A stretch of 64,000 bases of DNA, from contig NC_089232.1 in the NCBI RefSeq assembly GCF_963924675.1, positions 36,475,312 to 36,539,311 of the forward strand. The letters are read 5' to 3'. The notes below the pieces were generated by a model that saw only the letters and a program-made list of their open reading frames with translations, made no database searches and was not told the DNA's origin. The stretch is from Phocoena phocoena. Taxonomy: Eukaryota > Chordata > Mammalia > Artiodactyla > Phocoenidae. Shown here piece after piece: positions 22,443-33,995 of this stretch (position 1 is its first letter; each line of letters opens with the position of its first letter). Made by a program: the position numbers and the translations under genes.

Positions 22443-22700
22443 AATGACTCAGAGGATGGTTCCATCCATTTGTTTATATAAGTCTGGAGGGAAATATGCT
22501 AAGTTCAGTTTTGAACATGTTGTCCATAGTGCGTTCACGTGAAGGTCTCCAGCTACAGGTGTTTGCCCTCCTTGGGAGCTCAGGAGAGAAATCTAGGTTG
22601 GAGATAGAGTCGGAATCCACAGGTGGATGGTAGTAGAAGCCATGGGAATGGGCAAGATCACCCAAGGAGAATGCTCTAGAATGTACATAGACACAAAAGA
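22443..22700 (-). mobile_element. L2 fossil, upstream part (tentative)
   Basis: Continues after the SINE with GTTTTGAACATGTTGTCCAT and GGAGATAGAGTCGGAATCCA, which look like further upstream L2 sequence. The upstream limit is unclear. Confidence 0.5.
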
Positions 22701-22934
22701 AAAACAGTATTTAAAGTGGAGGGGAACCCACAAAGAAATGCTAGAAATGTATCAGGAGAGAAGGATGTCTTGGAAGTGAAAAGAGAGGAGAGTATTAGGA
22801 AGTGCCAAGTGCAGCTGATGCCACTGAAAAATAAAGATGATTTTTCAGAGGTGTAGATAGGGGATCACTGGTGACCTTGGCAAGGAACATTTCAGTGACG
22901 TGGAGAAGACAGGGTGGGAGAATAGAGAATAAAG

Positions 22935-23275
22935 GAAACAGGGCTGAACCTTGAAGACATTATGCCAAGTGAATATCAGCCACCAAAGGACAAATACTGT
23001 ATAATTCCCCTTAAATGAGGTACCCAGAGCTCTCAACCTCAGAGACAGCAAGTGCAATGGTGGTTGCCAGGGGCTCTTGGGGTGTGGGGGAGGAGGAATA
23101 GAAAGTTATTGTTTAGTGGGTATAGAGTTTTTGTTTGAGAAGATGGAAAAGTTCTGGAAACAGGTGGCAGTGGTGGTGGCATAATAATATGAATGTACTT
23201 AATGCCACGGAGCTGTACACTTGGAAATGGTTAAAATGGCAAGTTTTATGTTATGCATATTTTACTAAAAGGGAA
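22935..23275 (+). mobile_element. L1MB-like 3' end
   Basis: Sense L1 tail: GACATTATGCCAAGTGAATA, ACAAATACTGTATAATTCCC, AATGGTGGTTGCCAGGGGCT, GAATGTACTTAATGCCACGG and AAAATGGCAAGTTTTATGTT. Confidence 0.85.
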
Positions 23276-23607
23276 AAAGAGAGATAATAAAGGAGTGAAT
23301 GAGAGATGAGAAAATGGAGGGACTGAATATAGCCCTCTCTCAGGAAGCTTGACTGGGAAGAGAAAGAGAGAGAGACGGTGAGAGCTAAAAGGACCAGTGC
23401 TGTGAGCTGAGCAAGACAGAATGATGGTGAAATAGGGGCCTTGCGAGCTGCTGCTGGCTCTCATTCTGGTGAACACTAAGGAAGGTTGAACGACATAACT
23501 AGAGAATGAATTTTGACCCTACAGGATGGTGGAAGGTCTTGCTCTGCCCAGAAAATTTAGTAAACCACTGATGCTCTCTTTAAGTTTAAAAAATCAGCAT
23601 CTAGTCT
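23276..23607. other. Non-coding spacer, nothing recognised
   Basis: Purine-rich in its first half (GAGAAAGAGAGAGAGA near 23,358); no exon or named repeat seen. Confidence 0.4.
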
Positions 23608-23620
23608 ATTGTGACTGTCT

Positions 23621-24065
23621 ATTTTTTGTAATTTATTTTTTATTGAAGTATAGTTGAATTACAGTGCTGAATTAATTACTGCTGTACAGCAAAGTTACTC
23701 AGTTATATATATGTATATGTATATATATATTCTTTTTTATATTCTTTTCCATTATGGTTTATCACAGGATAGTGAATATAGTTCCCTGTGCTATACAGTA
23801 GGACCTTGTTGTGTATCCATTCTATGTACACCAGTTTGCATTTGCTAATCCCAAACTCTCAACCCAACCCTCTCCCACTCCCCTCCCCCTTGGCAACCAC
23901 CAGTCTATTTTCTATGTCCCTGATTCTGTTTCTGTTTCATAGATAGGTTCATTTGTGTCATATTTTAGATTCTGCATATAAGTGATATCATATGGTATTT
24001 GTCTTTCTCTTTCTGACTGACTTCACTTAGAACGATAATCTCTAGTTGCATCCATGTTGCTGCTC
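23621..24065 (-). mobile_element. 5'-truncated L1 3' end (artiodactyl/cetacean type)
   Basis: Reverse complement of an L1 3' untranslated region: TTTATTGAAGTATAGTTGAA, then TAGTTCCCTGTGCTATACAG, then GTTGCATCCATGTTGCTGC. A 12-of-13 target-site duplication, ATTGTGACTGTCT (23,608-23,620) and ATTGTGACTCTCT (24,066-24,078), sets the ends. Confidence 0.88.
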
Positions 24066-24078
24066 ATTGTGACTCTCT

Positions 24079-26674
24079 TAAGCAGCTAATAGAGGCCACA
24101 TGTCACTTCCAGATTAAATTGGTCCATCACATAAAGTAGTAAGTCATGTATGATGAATAGACACGATGGTAATATTGTGATATGTGAAGTTTTTATTTTT
24201 CAATTACACGTTGGATGTAACGTTTTATTCAAGAAAGAGCAAAACATTTATAAATTTTGAAGCTCACTAAAATTTCAGGAAAGAGTATTGTCTAAATTTC
24301 ACGAGTGTAGGCTAAAAGTAGCACTCTTAAACATTTTCCTATTTAATTAAATTTGAATTTACTATATGTTATTTTTATAGTATATTATTTAAAATACCTA
24401 CAAGAAAAATATATTGAAGTCATGGGTTCCCTTGAGTCATAGGGGGGAAAATAGTTAAGTAAAAGAGTAAATTATTTTCTCCAGAGTGAAAAAGAGAGGG
24501 CTTCTGTTTAGAAGCACCACATTTAATTCACATACTTTTAGTTGGTCTAAGTGGTCTCTGCAAATTATTATCACACACATCAGAAATAATGCTCAGACAT
24601 TGCACTATATTTGTTTCTGTCTAGACATAAGAAGTTTATGAATTACAAAGATAGGAATCTTTAATATATCTATTCATGATTATATACATATGCTCACAAG
24701 TGCTTGTGGAAGATTTGGCTGTTGGCCATAATTATGTGAATTCACATCATTTCTTAGTTATGTAAAGACACAGCACCAGGAAATCAAATATAAACAGAAA
24801 TGCTCTCATTTCCAGTCCCTTGACTTGAATTGAGTCTTGAGCTTTCTGTGGCAGTTTTTAGATTCAATCTATATGAATATGTAGATGGTTTAAGAGCTTC
24901 CTTCATTTGTACGTGTGTATGGTCTTGTCATTAAAAAATACCTTCAGGGTCATACTATGAGTCAGTAATAATGACACTAATATATAAATTTCTGTGTCTA
25001 TTACATATATATGTATAATTTTTAGGGGACATCTATATGCATTATCTCAAAAAAGAATTAAATTTAAATCTTTATTTGAGATGTAAGAAGTATGTCATAA
25101 CTGTCACACAAGATATATAATACAAGTATGACACAAAGACAAGTATGTCTTATGAGCCATCAATATCACACCACCTGTGTGTGCATGGGCATTAGGAAAT
25201 TGAGGACATGCCACATTAAAAATGAAAGATGACATTGACCCCTGAGGTCTAGAACATGTGAACCAATTAAAAGTTGTAAGGAGAAAAAGGAAAGGAAATT
25301 AAAAGATTAGTCTTTTCTGAGAAGATGTCAAGCAGGCGGAGATAAGGTTCCCTTTCAACATTTTCCTTAATAAGCAAGAAATAGGTATGTCCTATCTTTA
25401 TACTTCTGCTAAAATGCTTCCTTTCCTTTAAACGGGAAGAAAACAGGACATAATGTTCTTTTAATGAGTCTACTATCTGAGCCTCTTCTAGGTGTGCAAA
25501 GTACCATTCTAGGCCAATTACTCAATTGTTGCTTTGATAAGGTCTGTCATACTAATTCAATATTTAAATGATTCCTTAGAAAATATAATGATAGTAAATG
25601 TTTTTAAAAGGAGGAATATATTCTCTTACATGTTTGAAATGCTGTCCTAATAATAGATGATGGACTCTTTTTAACTTACAGATTAATCAGTGTATATGCA
25701 CCATATGAAGACCAAGGCTGGAAGAAAGAACTATCAGAGTATCTTTGGCATAAGAAATTTCATAAGTAAATCTCTCTGTGTTGTTATAAACTTGGATCAT
25801 ATTTCATAAAATTTCTGAAGTCCATCAGAAGAAAGACCTACTCAAAATCAGTTACTTTTTATTAATTAAATGTTCTAAGTTTCTAAATGAGTGTGGGACC
25901 TACCTTTACAAACTCTCTGATGTTCCCAAATATCATTAGGAATCAAAGTAAAAGTAAGATTTTCCTAAAAATATCAATATTAGACTATTACCCTCTCTGG
26001 TGTCCAAACATTTTGAAACAAAAATCAATGCGAATGGCTTAACATGGTTTCAAAACGTAATATTAACATTGGAACTGTCTTGGAAATTTTAGAAAAAGTA
26101 ATTGTAGCTACACATCTTCCACTGTGTGAAAGCTCAGGAAGAAAATGTTTTGCTTTCTCTTGTACTTTAAACTACATCCATTTCTTTGATTTCTTTTGAA
26201 AACCCCCCACAATTAGCAAAAGGGCTTGAACAGAACTTAACCTTTATTTATGATTATGTTTTTGTCATTGACATAAAGTGCCACTTTTGAGTGCACAAAT
26301 GTGTAGGTCTAAATTAAGTAATTATCTCCCACACATAGTTTTCTGGCAACACAGTAAAATGTTAAAGCTATTCAGTAACAAATAGTATTTTTGTCTGTTT
26401 GAATTGTCTATGATCATTAACCAACTGAAAAATTCTTAGGAGCTATTTTTAAATTATTAAACTTTTTCATTAAAAATACACCAAACACCTAAGCAGGACA
26501 TGTGACTTTAAAAGAGCATTCAGGTCGATACAACTAATGTGCAATAGGTGAAAACATGATTTTCTTGAATTTCTAGGACTACTTTCCATAATTTTTTTTT
26601 TTTTCAAATGCTCCCTTGAATAGGCTGGAGAATAACATCTTCTAACTAATGATTTGAGTTATCTGAAAGCTGTT
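24079..26674. other. Repeat-poor AT-rich block
   Basis: Roughly 2.6 kb in which I recognise no transposon, young or old, and no exon. This is unusual for the density seen elsewhere in the window. Confidence 0.4.
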
Positions 26675-26682
26675 AGTTAAGC

Positions 26683-26894
26683 CAGGGGTCCCCAGTCCTG
26701 GGGCCGCGGACCGGTACCACTCCGCGGCCTGTTACAAACCGGGCAGCACAGCAGGAGGAGAGTGATGGGCGAGCGAGCGAAGCTTCATCTGCTGCTCCCC
26801 ATCGCTCGCATGACCACCTGAAACCCCCCTCATCCATGAACAAATTGTCTTCCATGAAACCGGTCCCCGGTTCCAAAAAGGTTGGGGACCGCTG
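26683..26894 (+). mobile_element. MER1-type hAT-Charlie DNA transposon
   Basis: A short non-autonomous hAT element with terminal inverted repeats CAGGGGTCCCCA and its reverse TTGGGGACCGCTG. Internal GCCGCGGACCGGTACCA and GCGAGCGAGCGAAGCTTCAT identify the MER1 group. An 8-bp target-site duplication, the hAT hallmark, is visible as AGTTAAGC (26,675-26,682) and AGTTAGGC (26,895-26,902). It is about 210 bp, shorter than the ~330 bp typical of MER1B, so an internal part is missing. Confidence 0.92.
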
Positions 26895-26902
26895 AGTTAG
26901 GC

Positions 26903-27790
26903 AATAGTTGGCTAATTTTTTTAAAAGACAGAGACAAATATATTACTCCCAAATTACGCTGACTGTAGTTTTTAGCTTTTTTGCCTTTTTATAGCTCAGA
27001 AGGTACATTGTGGATCATGATTATCATTATGAGATACAGCACTCTACATGGGAAAGTGTAGGAAACATAGATAAACATTGAATTTAAGATATGCCATGTA
27101 TGTTGTTCTTTAACGTAAACCCTTTGTTTACTTGGCACTGAATACCTGAATTTTAAGTTCAGAAGTCTTTGAAAAATACCTGGTGTCCTTTTTTGCTCAC
27201 GAAAGTATGGTATGGGGGGAAATTCAATTATTTTACCTTCCTAATACCTTGAATTCCTGATAAATTATAATCTTTCTTAACTTGTAGAAACACTTTTTAG
27301 ATGCTGCCTGATTCAGTATTAACACATAATCGAACCTGGTATTAAAGTATTGGGACTATTTTTGTTGGGCCCTGTGACACAAAATTGTGTTAGCCTTTAT
27401 TTAATATGCCTATTTGTACTATTTCCCAATATAGAAAACTTTATCTGGTTTCATTAGAAAAGAAATATTCCAAAAAATTTCCAGATACTCGAAGCTCATT
27501 TCTTTAAATCCACAAATGTTTTATTTTCACCATGTCTATTTTTAGACTTCTAAAAATATGCCATACATTTTCTTAGACAGAGAGTAATCAACATAATGTA
27601 ACTGGTTGTCGATTATTCAGGTCTCGATTTTACACATTCATTATTGTACCATTTTTACATTTAACCATTTTATGCATTACCCAAGGCCCTCACAGGCTGA
27701 TGTAGTGTGTTCAGGGCTGTTTCCTTTCATATAGAGTGGTCTAGGCTGAAACGCTGTCTATGAGCCTGTGTTTGAGTAGTGACGTGTAGG
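26903..27790. other. Non-coding stretch, nothing recognised
   Basis: AT-rich unique-looking sequence; no exon, RNA gene or named repeat could be supported. Confidence 0.4.
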
Positions 27791-27794
27791 AGAA

Positions 27795-27965
27795 AGAAAT
27801 TAAGCTTCCAACCACAGGTCCACTGTTGACTAGTTATGCAATTTGGGGAAATTTATTTAACTTTACAGCTTCAGTTTCTTTATCAGCAAAGTGCTTATGC
27901 TAACTTGCAGAATGGTTGCAAAGAGAGAGTTAAATAATAACTGTAAAGGGTCTGGTACTTGCCAA
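27795..27965 (+). mobile_element. MIR SINE fossil
   Basis: Sense MIR: TTGACTAGTTATGCAATTTG, AACTTTACAGCTTCAGTTTC and GGTTGCAAAGAGAGAGTTAA. Diverged. Confidence 0.7.
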
Positions 27966-28109
27966 CCCTCAACCTCCTTCCTTGTTCTGCTGTGTGTCAG
28001 TTCTTGCTCCTGCCATCTCTCTTCTCTTACGTTTCCTTGTTGCTTGTAGACTGTGACAGCAGGAAGCTCCTCAGATCTGTTCATCACTGTATCTCTGCCA
28101 CGAATACCT

Positions 28110-28315
28110 GACGGTGTGGTCTCTGGTAAAATACCTGTGTTTGAATCCTGACCCTATCCATGTCTACTGCGTGCTCTTGGGCGAATTTATCAACCTCTCT
28201 CCACCTCAGTTTCCTTGTCTGTGAAATGAGGGGACTCATAGTACACACCTCATAGGATCGAATTAGCTATTTCTGTAAATATCCCTCCCACATAGTAAAC
28301 ATACAATAAATTTAA
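28110..28315 (+). mobile_element. MIR SINE fossil
   Basis: Sense MIR: GTGTTTGAATCCTGACCC, ACCTCAGTTTCCTTGTCTGT, GAAATGAGGGGACTCATAGT and CACATAGTAAACATACAATA. Confidence 0.85.
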
Positions 28316-28459
28316 GGGTCTGTTATGACTGGAGAAAAAAAACAATTTATTGTTTCTAATCTTCTGTGGCCCCAGAAATGAAATAATCAAGTTTATTTAA
28401 GTGAGTTTAAGTATTAGACCAATTTCTACTAATAAAGTTTGTGAGCTTTAGTATAGCTT

Positions 28460-28731
28460 ATTTTTAAAAAAATAAATTTATTTATTTTTGGTTGCATTGG
28501 GTCTTCGTTGCTGCACGCAGGCTATCTCTAGTTGCGGGGAGCGGAGGCTACTCTTCATTGAGATGGGTGGGCTTCTCATTGCGGGGGCTTCTCTTGTTGC
28601 AGGGCTTCGGTAGTTGTGACGCACAGGCTTAGTTTCTCCATGGCATGTGGGATCTTCCCAGACCAGGTCTTGAACCCATGTCCCCTGCATTGGCAGGTGG
28701 ATTCTTAACCACTGTGCTACCAGGGAAGCCC
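28460..28731 (-). mobile_element. CHR-type SINE, long form
   Basis: Reverse complement of a long-form copy starting with AAATTTATTTATTTTTGG and ending ACTGTGCTACCAGGGAAGCC. The target-site duplication TAGTATAGCTT is at 28,449-28,459 and 28,732-28,742. It lacks one internal ACTGAAGCCC block seen in the 9.2 kb copy. Confidence 0.93.
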
Positions 28732-29149
28732 TAGTATAGCTTTTTAAACGTTTTTCTTTTCCTTTCTTTCTTTTTCTAGCAGCTCAGAAGTTTTATTCTT
28801 ACCTCTGGGTTAGTGGGCCCTATTTTGATTGCTGAATAAATGATCTCAAGATAGTTAGCATTTTTACCATATAGGCCTGTGAGATAACCGATGTTTTTTT
28901 CTTACTATGTTATTTTAATCCATTTTCCCTGTTTTATTTATAGAGATAGATTTGAAGTTTCTTATAAGCTAACCAGTTTGCCTGTGTTGTCACATATAAA
29001 TGTTTGCCTTTTATTCACATGGCCAACCGTGTCAATAACCAAGGCCACAATTCAGCATGTCATCAGTAAAAATTCACAGCAGTTGTATTTCTAAATCTTA
29101 ACACCAAACACATCTCATAATTGAATAGAACTGTCAGATATTTACATTA

Positions 29150-29575
29150 TGTATTCCATTTCTTTGTGTTTAAGTATCACCTATGTGTCTTCAGTTCTTA
29201 GCTCCATCGAATCCTCTAGTTGAATAATCCGTTGGAATTTGGAAATGGAGAGTAAAAAATGAGGGTAGATGGCTATTGTTGAGGAGTGAATAGTAGTAAC
29301 ATTGTTTAGGAGAGCAAAATAATCGCTTAAGTGGTATACACTCATGGTTCAATTAAATCTAGAAATGGAATAAACAAAAGTTTCAAGTGAACCTCAAGTT
29401 ATGAAAGGGATTATTTCTTATTTTGTATCAATCTCACTATACCTATAAAACAAGGTTTTTACTGTGTTCCTTCTTATGCTTATCAATCAAGACATAATTC
29501 GACTCTTGATCATAATATCAGTATCAATAACGGCAGAATTCTAATGGCAATTTCTTCCCTCTGTGTTAAGAGTTA
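29150..29575 (+). repeat. Diverged direct repeat, left copy
   Basis: Shares a collinear series of words with 30,005-30,412: GTTGGAATTTGGAA, GAGCAAAATAATC/TAGCAAAATAATC, AGAAATGGAATAAACAAAAG/AGAAATGGAGTAAACAAAAA and ACAAGGTTTTTACTG/ACAAGGTTTTCACTG. By eye the copies are roughly 70-75% alike. They could be two LTRs of an old retrovirus-like element, two insertions of one family, or an old local duplication. I do not recognise the family. Confidence 0.75.
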
Positions 29576-30004
29576 CACATAAGCTCTAAACAGGCACAAG
29601 TTGTCATCAATGTGATAATTCTCTTCTGTTCCCTGGACATGTTTGGTTACCCATGAGATCGAAGGGACCACTTGAACCACACACTTGTTAGGTTTGGTTG
29701 CCCAGGATCTCTGTGCAGCAGGCTAGAGACTGGAAATTCCAAAACTTTCCCACGGAACAGACGAAAGCTTGAGGGACAGGGTATTCCTGGCAGGATCAGA
29801 ACATTCCAGAAGGCATTTGGCATTTGCTCAGTGATTGCAACATAGCAGATATTTTTCCAAGGGGGAAGGTGAGAGGCAACAGTGACTGCCAGTGAAGACC
29901 ATTCCCAAATCTCAGGTCTGACTCCAAATTAGTGACAGGGTCACTAATCAGGCCCTTTGTGACTCTCGCAGCTTTACATGAGGATCTGTCTTCAGAGTGA
30001 TTTG

Positions 30005-30412
30005 ACCTATTCTGATTTTCTTATTACATATCACCTAGTTGTCAGCAACCCCTAGCCCAGTCTAACCCTCCAGTGTATTATCTGTTGGAATTTGGAATTG
30101 ATGAGGGTCATAGCTATGGTTGAGGAATGGATAGCAAATTGCTTTGGATAGCAAAATAATCTCATAAGTGTTATCATAGGGTTCTAACTGAACAATGAAA
30201 TTTAGAAATGGAGTAAACAAAAAGTTCAAACTGAACCTGCAGTTACAAAAGGGCTTATTTTCTTATTTTATATCAGTCCTACTACTTCATGTGTACAGAC
30301 AAGGTTTTCACTGATTTTTTTTTTACTGAATTAATTTTTCTCAATCAGTAAAACTACTTCTGAGTGACAGAGCTTTCTTGAATTCTAGTCTTCTGGGAGG
30401 TAAGAATTACTT
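30005..30412 (+). repeat. Diverged direct repeat, right copy
   Basis: Partner of 29,150-29,575 in the same orientation, about 850 bases downstream. The ~430 bases between the copies have no open frame or retroviral motif that I can recognise. Confidence 0.75.
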
Positions 30413-31884
30413 TTCACAATTCTCCTAAATATTGTGAAATCTGGCCAGTCAGAAACTAAAATGTAGATGTCTATCATAGTAATGATAATTTTATTAGCCA
30501 AGTTGCTTTCTTTAAAAGTATGTACTACTGGTGGACTTTTTCAGCACCATTTCCCCCTCTATATCTTATTTTTTTCATTTCCCAGATATAGTCTCTGAAA
30601 TTCTTAAATCCAGGGAGAAACCAGTGAGTGCAAGCAAGATGTCCAATAAACAAAGGGAGACCCAGGCTAACACACCATGGCTTAGGACAGGCTATCGTGA
30701 GAGTGTGTAAGAGAGGGAATTATAGGAGAGTTTTACGGGAATCCTGGTTGAGGTTGGGAAGGAAACTGGAGTCTCTGATGTAGGGATACAAGTGTTGTGG
30801 TCAAGGGTAGTAAGATAGCACTAGAAGTGTCTCTGGGACTTGACTCAAAGAAATGCCTTAGTCTGGATATCTGACCTGGAGGGAAATTTTAAGGATGAGA
30901 CCAAAGGAAAAGTCTAGTGGTGTATTTTCTAGTCTAGTGGTGTGTTGTCACCTCCCCCCAAAATGGTACTAGTGTGTAGAGGTGGGAAAGGGTAATTGTT
31001 ATGGTAATGTTTGGAGAATATGCTGTATCCCCTGTAGTATCCCGGGTAATGTTCTTCACTCCAGCATTGGCTTAGTATGTGAAGTAGAAAACAAAACATA
31101 TGACTACAATTTATAGAGGTCTTGGGAGGAATAAAATCTATCTCAACATGTAAATCACAGGCATACAGTTTTATTTGTTGTACTAATCTAATGCCACTAA
31201 GTTAATCAATCAGATTTATAACAAATTGTTCTCTAAGGTTCATGCCCACGTTGAGACAATTTCCTTTACCCATATGCATTCTGCAATCACTTGATCTATT
31301 CTTACTAAAGTTTCCCATACATATACCCTCAAGTCCAAGTCAGAATTGTTTTCCTTTTCATCGGCAAGGCAAAGTCTTTTCTGTTTGTGCCCCACCTCTA
31401 CTTCTAGTAGTAGATCTAGTAGTGATTCTTCTAGTCAGCAGACATCCTCATTAGGTAGTACGTCTCTCATTTCCGCTTCGTTGAAATATCTTAGAACTGG
31501 ATTTTTTGCGTTAATTAAGTACTCAATTCTCAGTCTTTCTTTCAAGTCATATATTTGGCTAGTTTTTTAGACACTTTTTTATTTATCTTTCTAGACCTCA
31601 TGCCATTTCTACCTCTACAGATGATATTTTTTTGTCACCTAGATAGGATTCTTTTTTAGTAAAAATGTCAGCATATCTAAAACCCAATATATTTACATCT
31701 TCTATCACAGTGAGTCATGATAACCCTTAAATCTACACATATTTGAGGGTGGGACACCAAATCAAGCCCAAGACTCATGGGAATATAGTCCCATCAAGTT
31801 TGCTGAAAATAGGAAATTTATTATTCTTTTTATCTGCCCAAATTCTGGGGATTCGGAAGAGATGACAATCCTGTTTTATATATA
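30413..31884. other. Non-coding stretch with one coding-like minus-strand segment
   Basis: No named repeat was recognised. On the minus strand, 31,567 down to 31,240 reads as about 105 codons interrupted by a single TGA at 31,435-31,437. I do not recognise the predicted peptide and competing frames exist on the plus strand, so I do not call a gene. Confidence 0.35.
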
Positions 31885-32533
31885 CAGTTGATCCTTATTA
31901 TTCGTGGAGTACATATTTGTGAATTTGCTTACTCACTAAAATTTACTTGTAACCCCCAATTCAATACTCATAGTGATTTGCAGATCATTCATGAACGTAT
32001 GAAGAACAGACAAAATTTGAGTCACCTGGTGCTCACATTAGTACCTAAGACTGAGAAAGGCAATGCTCTGCCTTCTTGTTTCAGCTCTCACACTGTCAAC
32101 AGGTGTCCTTTTTGTGGTCCATTTAGTGACAAATTTTTCACATTTTTTTGCTTTTCGTTGGTGATTTCAATGTCTAAAACAGCCCACAAATGTAGTGCTG
32201 AGGTGCTGTCTAGTGTTCCTAAGTGCAAGAAACTGTGATGTTGCCTTTGGAGAAGATATGTGTTAGTACAAGCTTCATTCGGCATGAGTTGTAGTGCTGT
32301 TGACTGTGAGTTCAGTGTTAATGAATCAACAATACATATTAAATAATGTGTTTTTAAACAGAAGTACACATAAAACATGGTTATGTACTGATCAGTTACT
32401 AAAATGTTGGGACCGGACACTCGCAGGAACTTAACCTTGTATTTCCTCTAAGAGCAATCATTCAGTATTTGCTAGTTCAGTGTTCACAGCGACTTTATCA
32501 AACATAACTATTACCAGTAATGAGATTCAATGG
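31885..32533 (+). mobile_element. TcMar-Tigger-type DNA transposon fossil with transposase remnant
   Basis: The left end CAGTTGATCCTTATTATTCG follows a TA dinucleotide, as expected for a mariner/Tigger insertion; the right end near ATGAGATTCAATGG is decayed. Inside, starting at about 32,169, is the N-terminal part of a Tigger transposase: the frame reads residues SAEVLSSVPK, then after a frameshift MSCSAVDCEFSVNESTIHIK, which belong to the DNA-binding helix-turn-helix region. Frame changes and stops show it is dead. The catalytic DDE domain is absent, so this is an internally deleted copy. Confidence 0.8.
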
Positions 32534-32535
32534 TG

Positions 32536-32538
<3 letters not shown>

Positions 32539-32570
<32 letters not shown>
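32539..32570. repeat. (GT)n microsatellite
   Basis: About 15 GT units right after the Tigger fossil. Confidence 0.95.
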
Positions 32571-32679
32571 TTTTCCATGTAGTAAAATTACTGCAACTGG
32601 CTAATACCTCACTAAACAGCATATTATAGTGTATAAGCCCCTGAAAAGTCCTGTAAGTTAAATCTAGCGACATTATATA

Positions 32680-33450
32680 TATATTTATCTTTTGATCCAA
32701 CAATTGTATTTCTAGAAATCTATCCCAGAGTTACAGTGGCAAATAAAAGAACATCAATCACTACGAATCTTCTAATGGAAGTGCACAGCACCCCCTTTGA
32801 TAGTCCTGACAAAATTGAACCTGAATCTGATTATGCCTCTAGATCTAACTACTAATTTGCAGAAAATGCAAAGGACAGAGGAATATGTGAAATATATGTG
32901 GATGCAATCAGCAGAATCCAGACGAGAGATTCTACTGGACAAATTACCTGGATTCTTTAACAACTAACAACTGCCATACACACATGCGCGCATGCATGCA
33001 CACACACACACACAACTTGGAGCTTAAAAGAGACTTAATAATCACTGGTAGTTTTATACAATAATGTTCTTAGCAGCTTTATTCTCATTAGCCAAAACTT
33101 TGCATTAAGCAAATGTCATCAACAGGAGAAAAGATAAACATATGTAGTAGTGATAGCAATTATAAGAAACAGATTGATCCAACAACAAGGATGAATTTCA
33201 CAGGCATTATACTGAGAAGAAGCTGAACATAAAATAGTATAAAGTTCTAGAACAGGCACTAATCTAAGGCTTAAAACAATCAAAGTTGTGATTGCCAGGG
33301 AGGAGGTAAGAGGTGCAGGGGAACCATCTAGGGAGAGGGAAATGTCCTGTGTGATGACAGAGGTTTACATACATATATCCATTTGTCAAAACTGTACAAC
33401 TAGGGTTTGTATATTTAAATACATGCACATTTTACCTCAAAAGACTGTAA
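32680..33450 (+). mobile_element. Old L1M fragment, 3' region
   Basis: Starts with the ORF2 end-like TTTGATCCAACAATTGTATT, continues with 3' untranslated words TGATTATGCCTCTAGATCTA and GAGATTCTACTGGACAAATT, and ends with GTACAACTAGGGTTTGTATA. A CA-rich microsatellite lies at about 32,979-33,014. It is likely a mosaic of more than one L1M piece. Confidence 0.6.
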
Positions 33451-33474
33451 AAAATAATTGAATGGAAATTGGAG

Positions 33475-33600
33475 AGTAGGTGGAGGTATAGATGATACCA
33501 GAATGACAGACTGTTGATCATTGTTGAAGCTGGGTGTTGAGTACATATATTATACTGCTTACTTTGTATATGTTTGGAAATTTCCATAACACAAAGGTTT
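33475..33600 (+). mobile_element. L1M-type 3' end fragment
   Basis: Words GATCATTGTTGAAGCTGGGT, GTATATGTTTGGAAATTTCC and ATAACAC mark the tail of an old L1. Confidence 0.65.
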
Positions 33601-33839
33601 TATGTTTGTTTTTTTTTAATAGAGAGAAACTTAAGAAATATAACAACCAATGGCATTTATATTCTTTTTTGGATCTCAGTTCATAAAAACTGTCTGGATA
33701 TTTGAGAATATTAAAGAAATATTCAAGAGAAGGTATTTTTAGGTGTGATAATTGCATTATAGTTATGTTCTTAAAATAAAGAATCCCACTTTTTAAGAGA
33801 CACATATGGAAATACAGATGAAATTATATGGCATCTGGG

Positions 33840-33995
33840 ATTTGTTTTGAAATAAACCAGTGGGTGTGGTAGAGGTAGAGATAAAATGAGATTGACCAGG
33901 AGTTGAAAATTGTTGAAGCTGGATGATGGGTACATGGGGTTCGTTAGACTACTCTCTGTCATTCTGTATATTTGAAATTTTCTGTAATAAAAAGA
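33840..33995 (+). mobile_element. L1M-type 3' end fragment
   Basis: Words TTGTTGAAGCTGGATGATGG, GTACATGGGGTTCGTTAGAC and TGAAATTTTCTGTAATAAAA mark another L1 tail, closely related to 33,475-33,600. Confidence 0.75.

Noticed and set aside
29150..30412. Calling the repeat pair an endogenous retrovirus
   Set aside because: No gag, pol or env motif, primer-binding site or polypurine tract could be read between or beside the copies, so only a repeat pair is reported.
30905..30950. Short near-tandem repeat of GTCTAGTGGTGT
   Set aside because: Two short copies only; ordinary local duplication.
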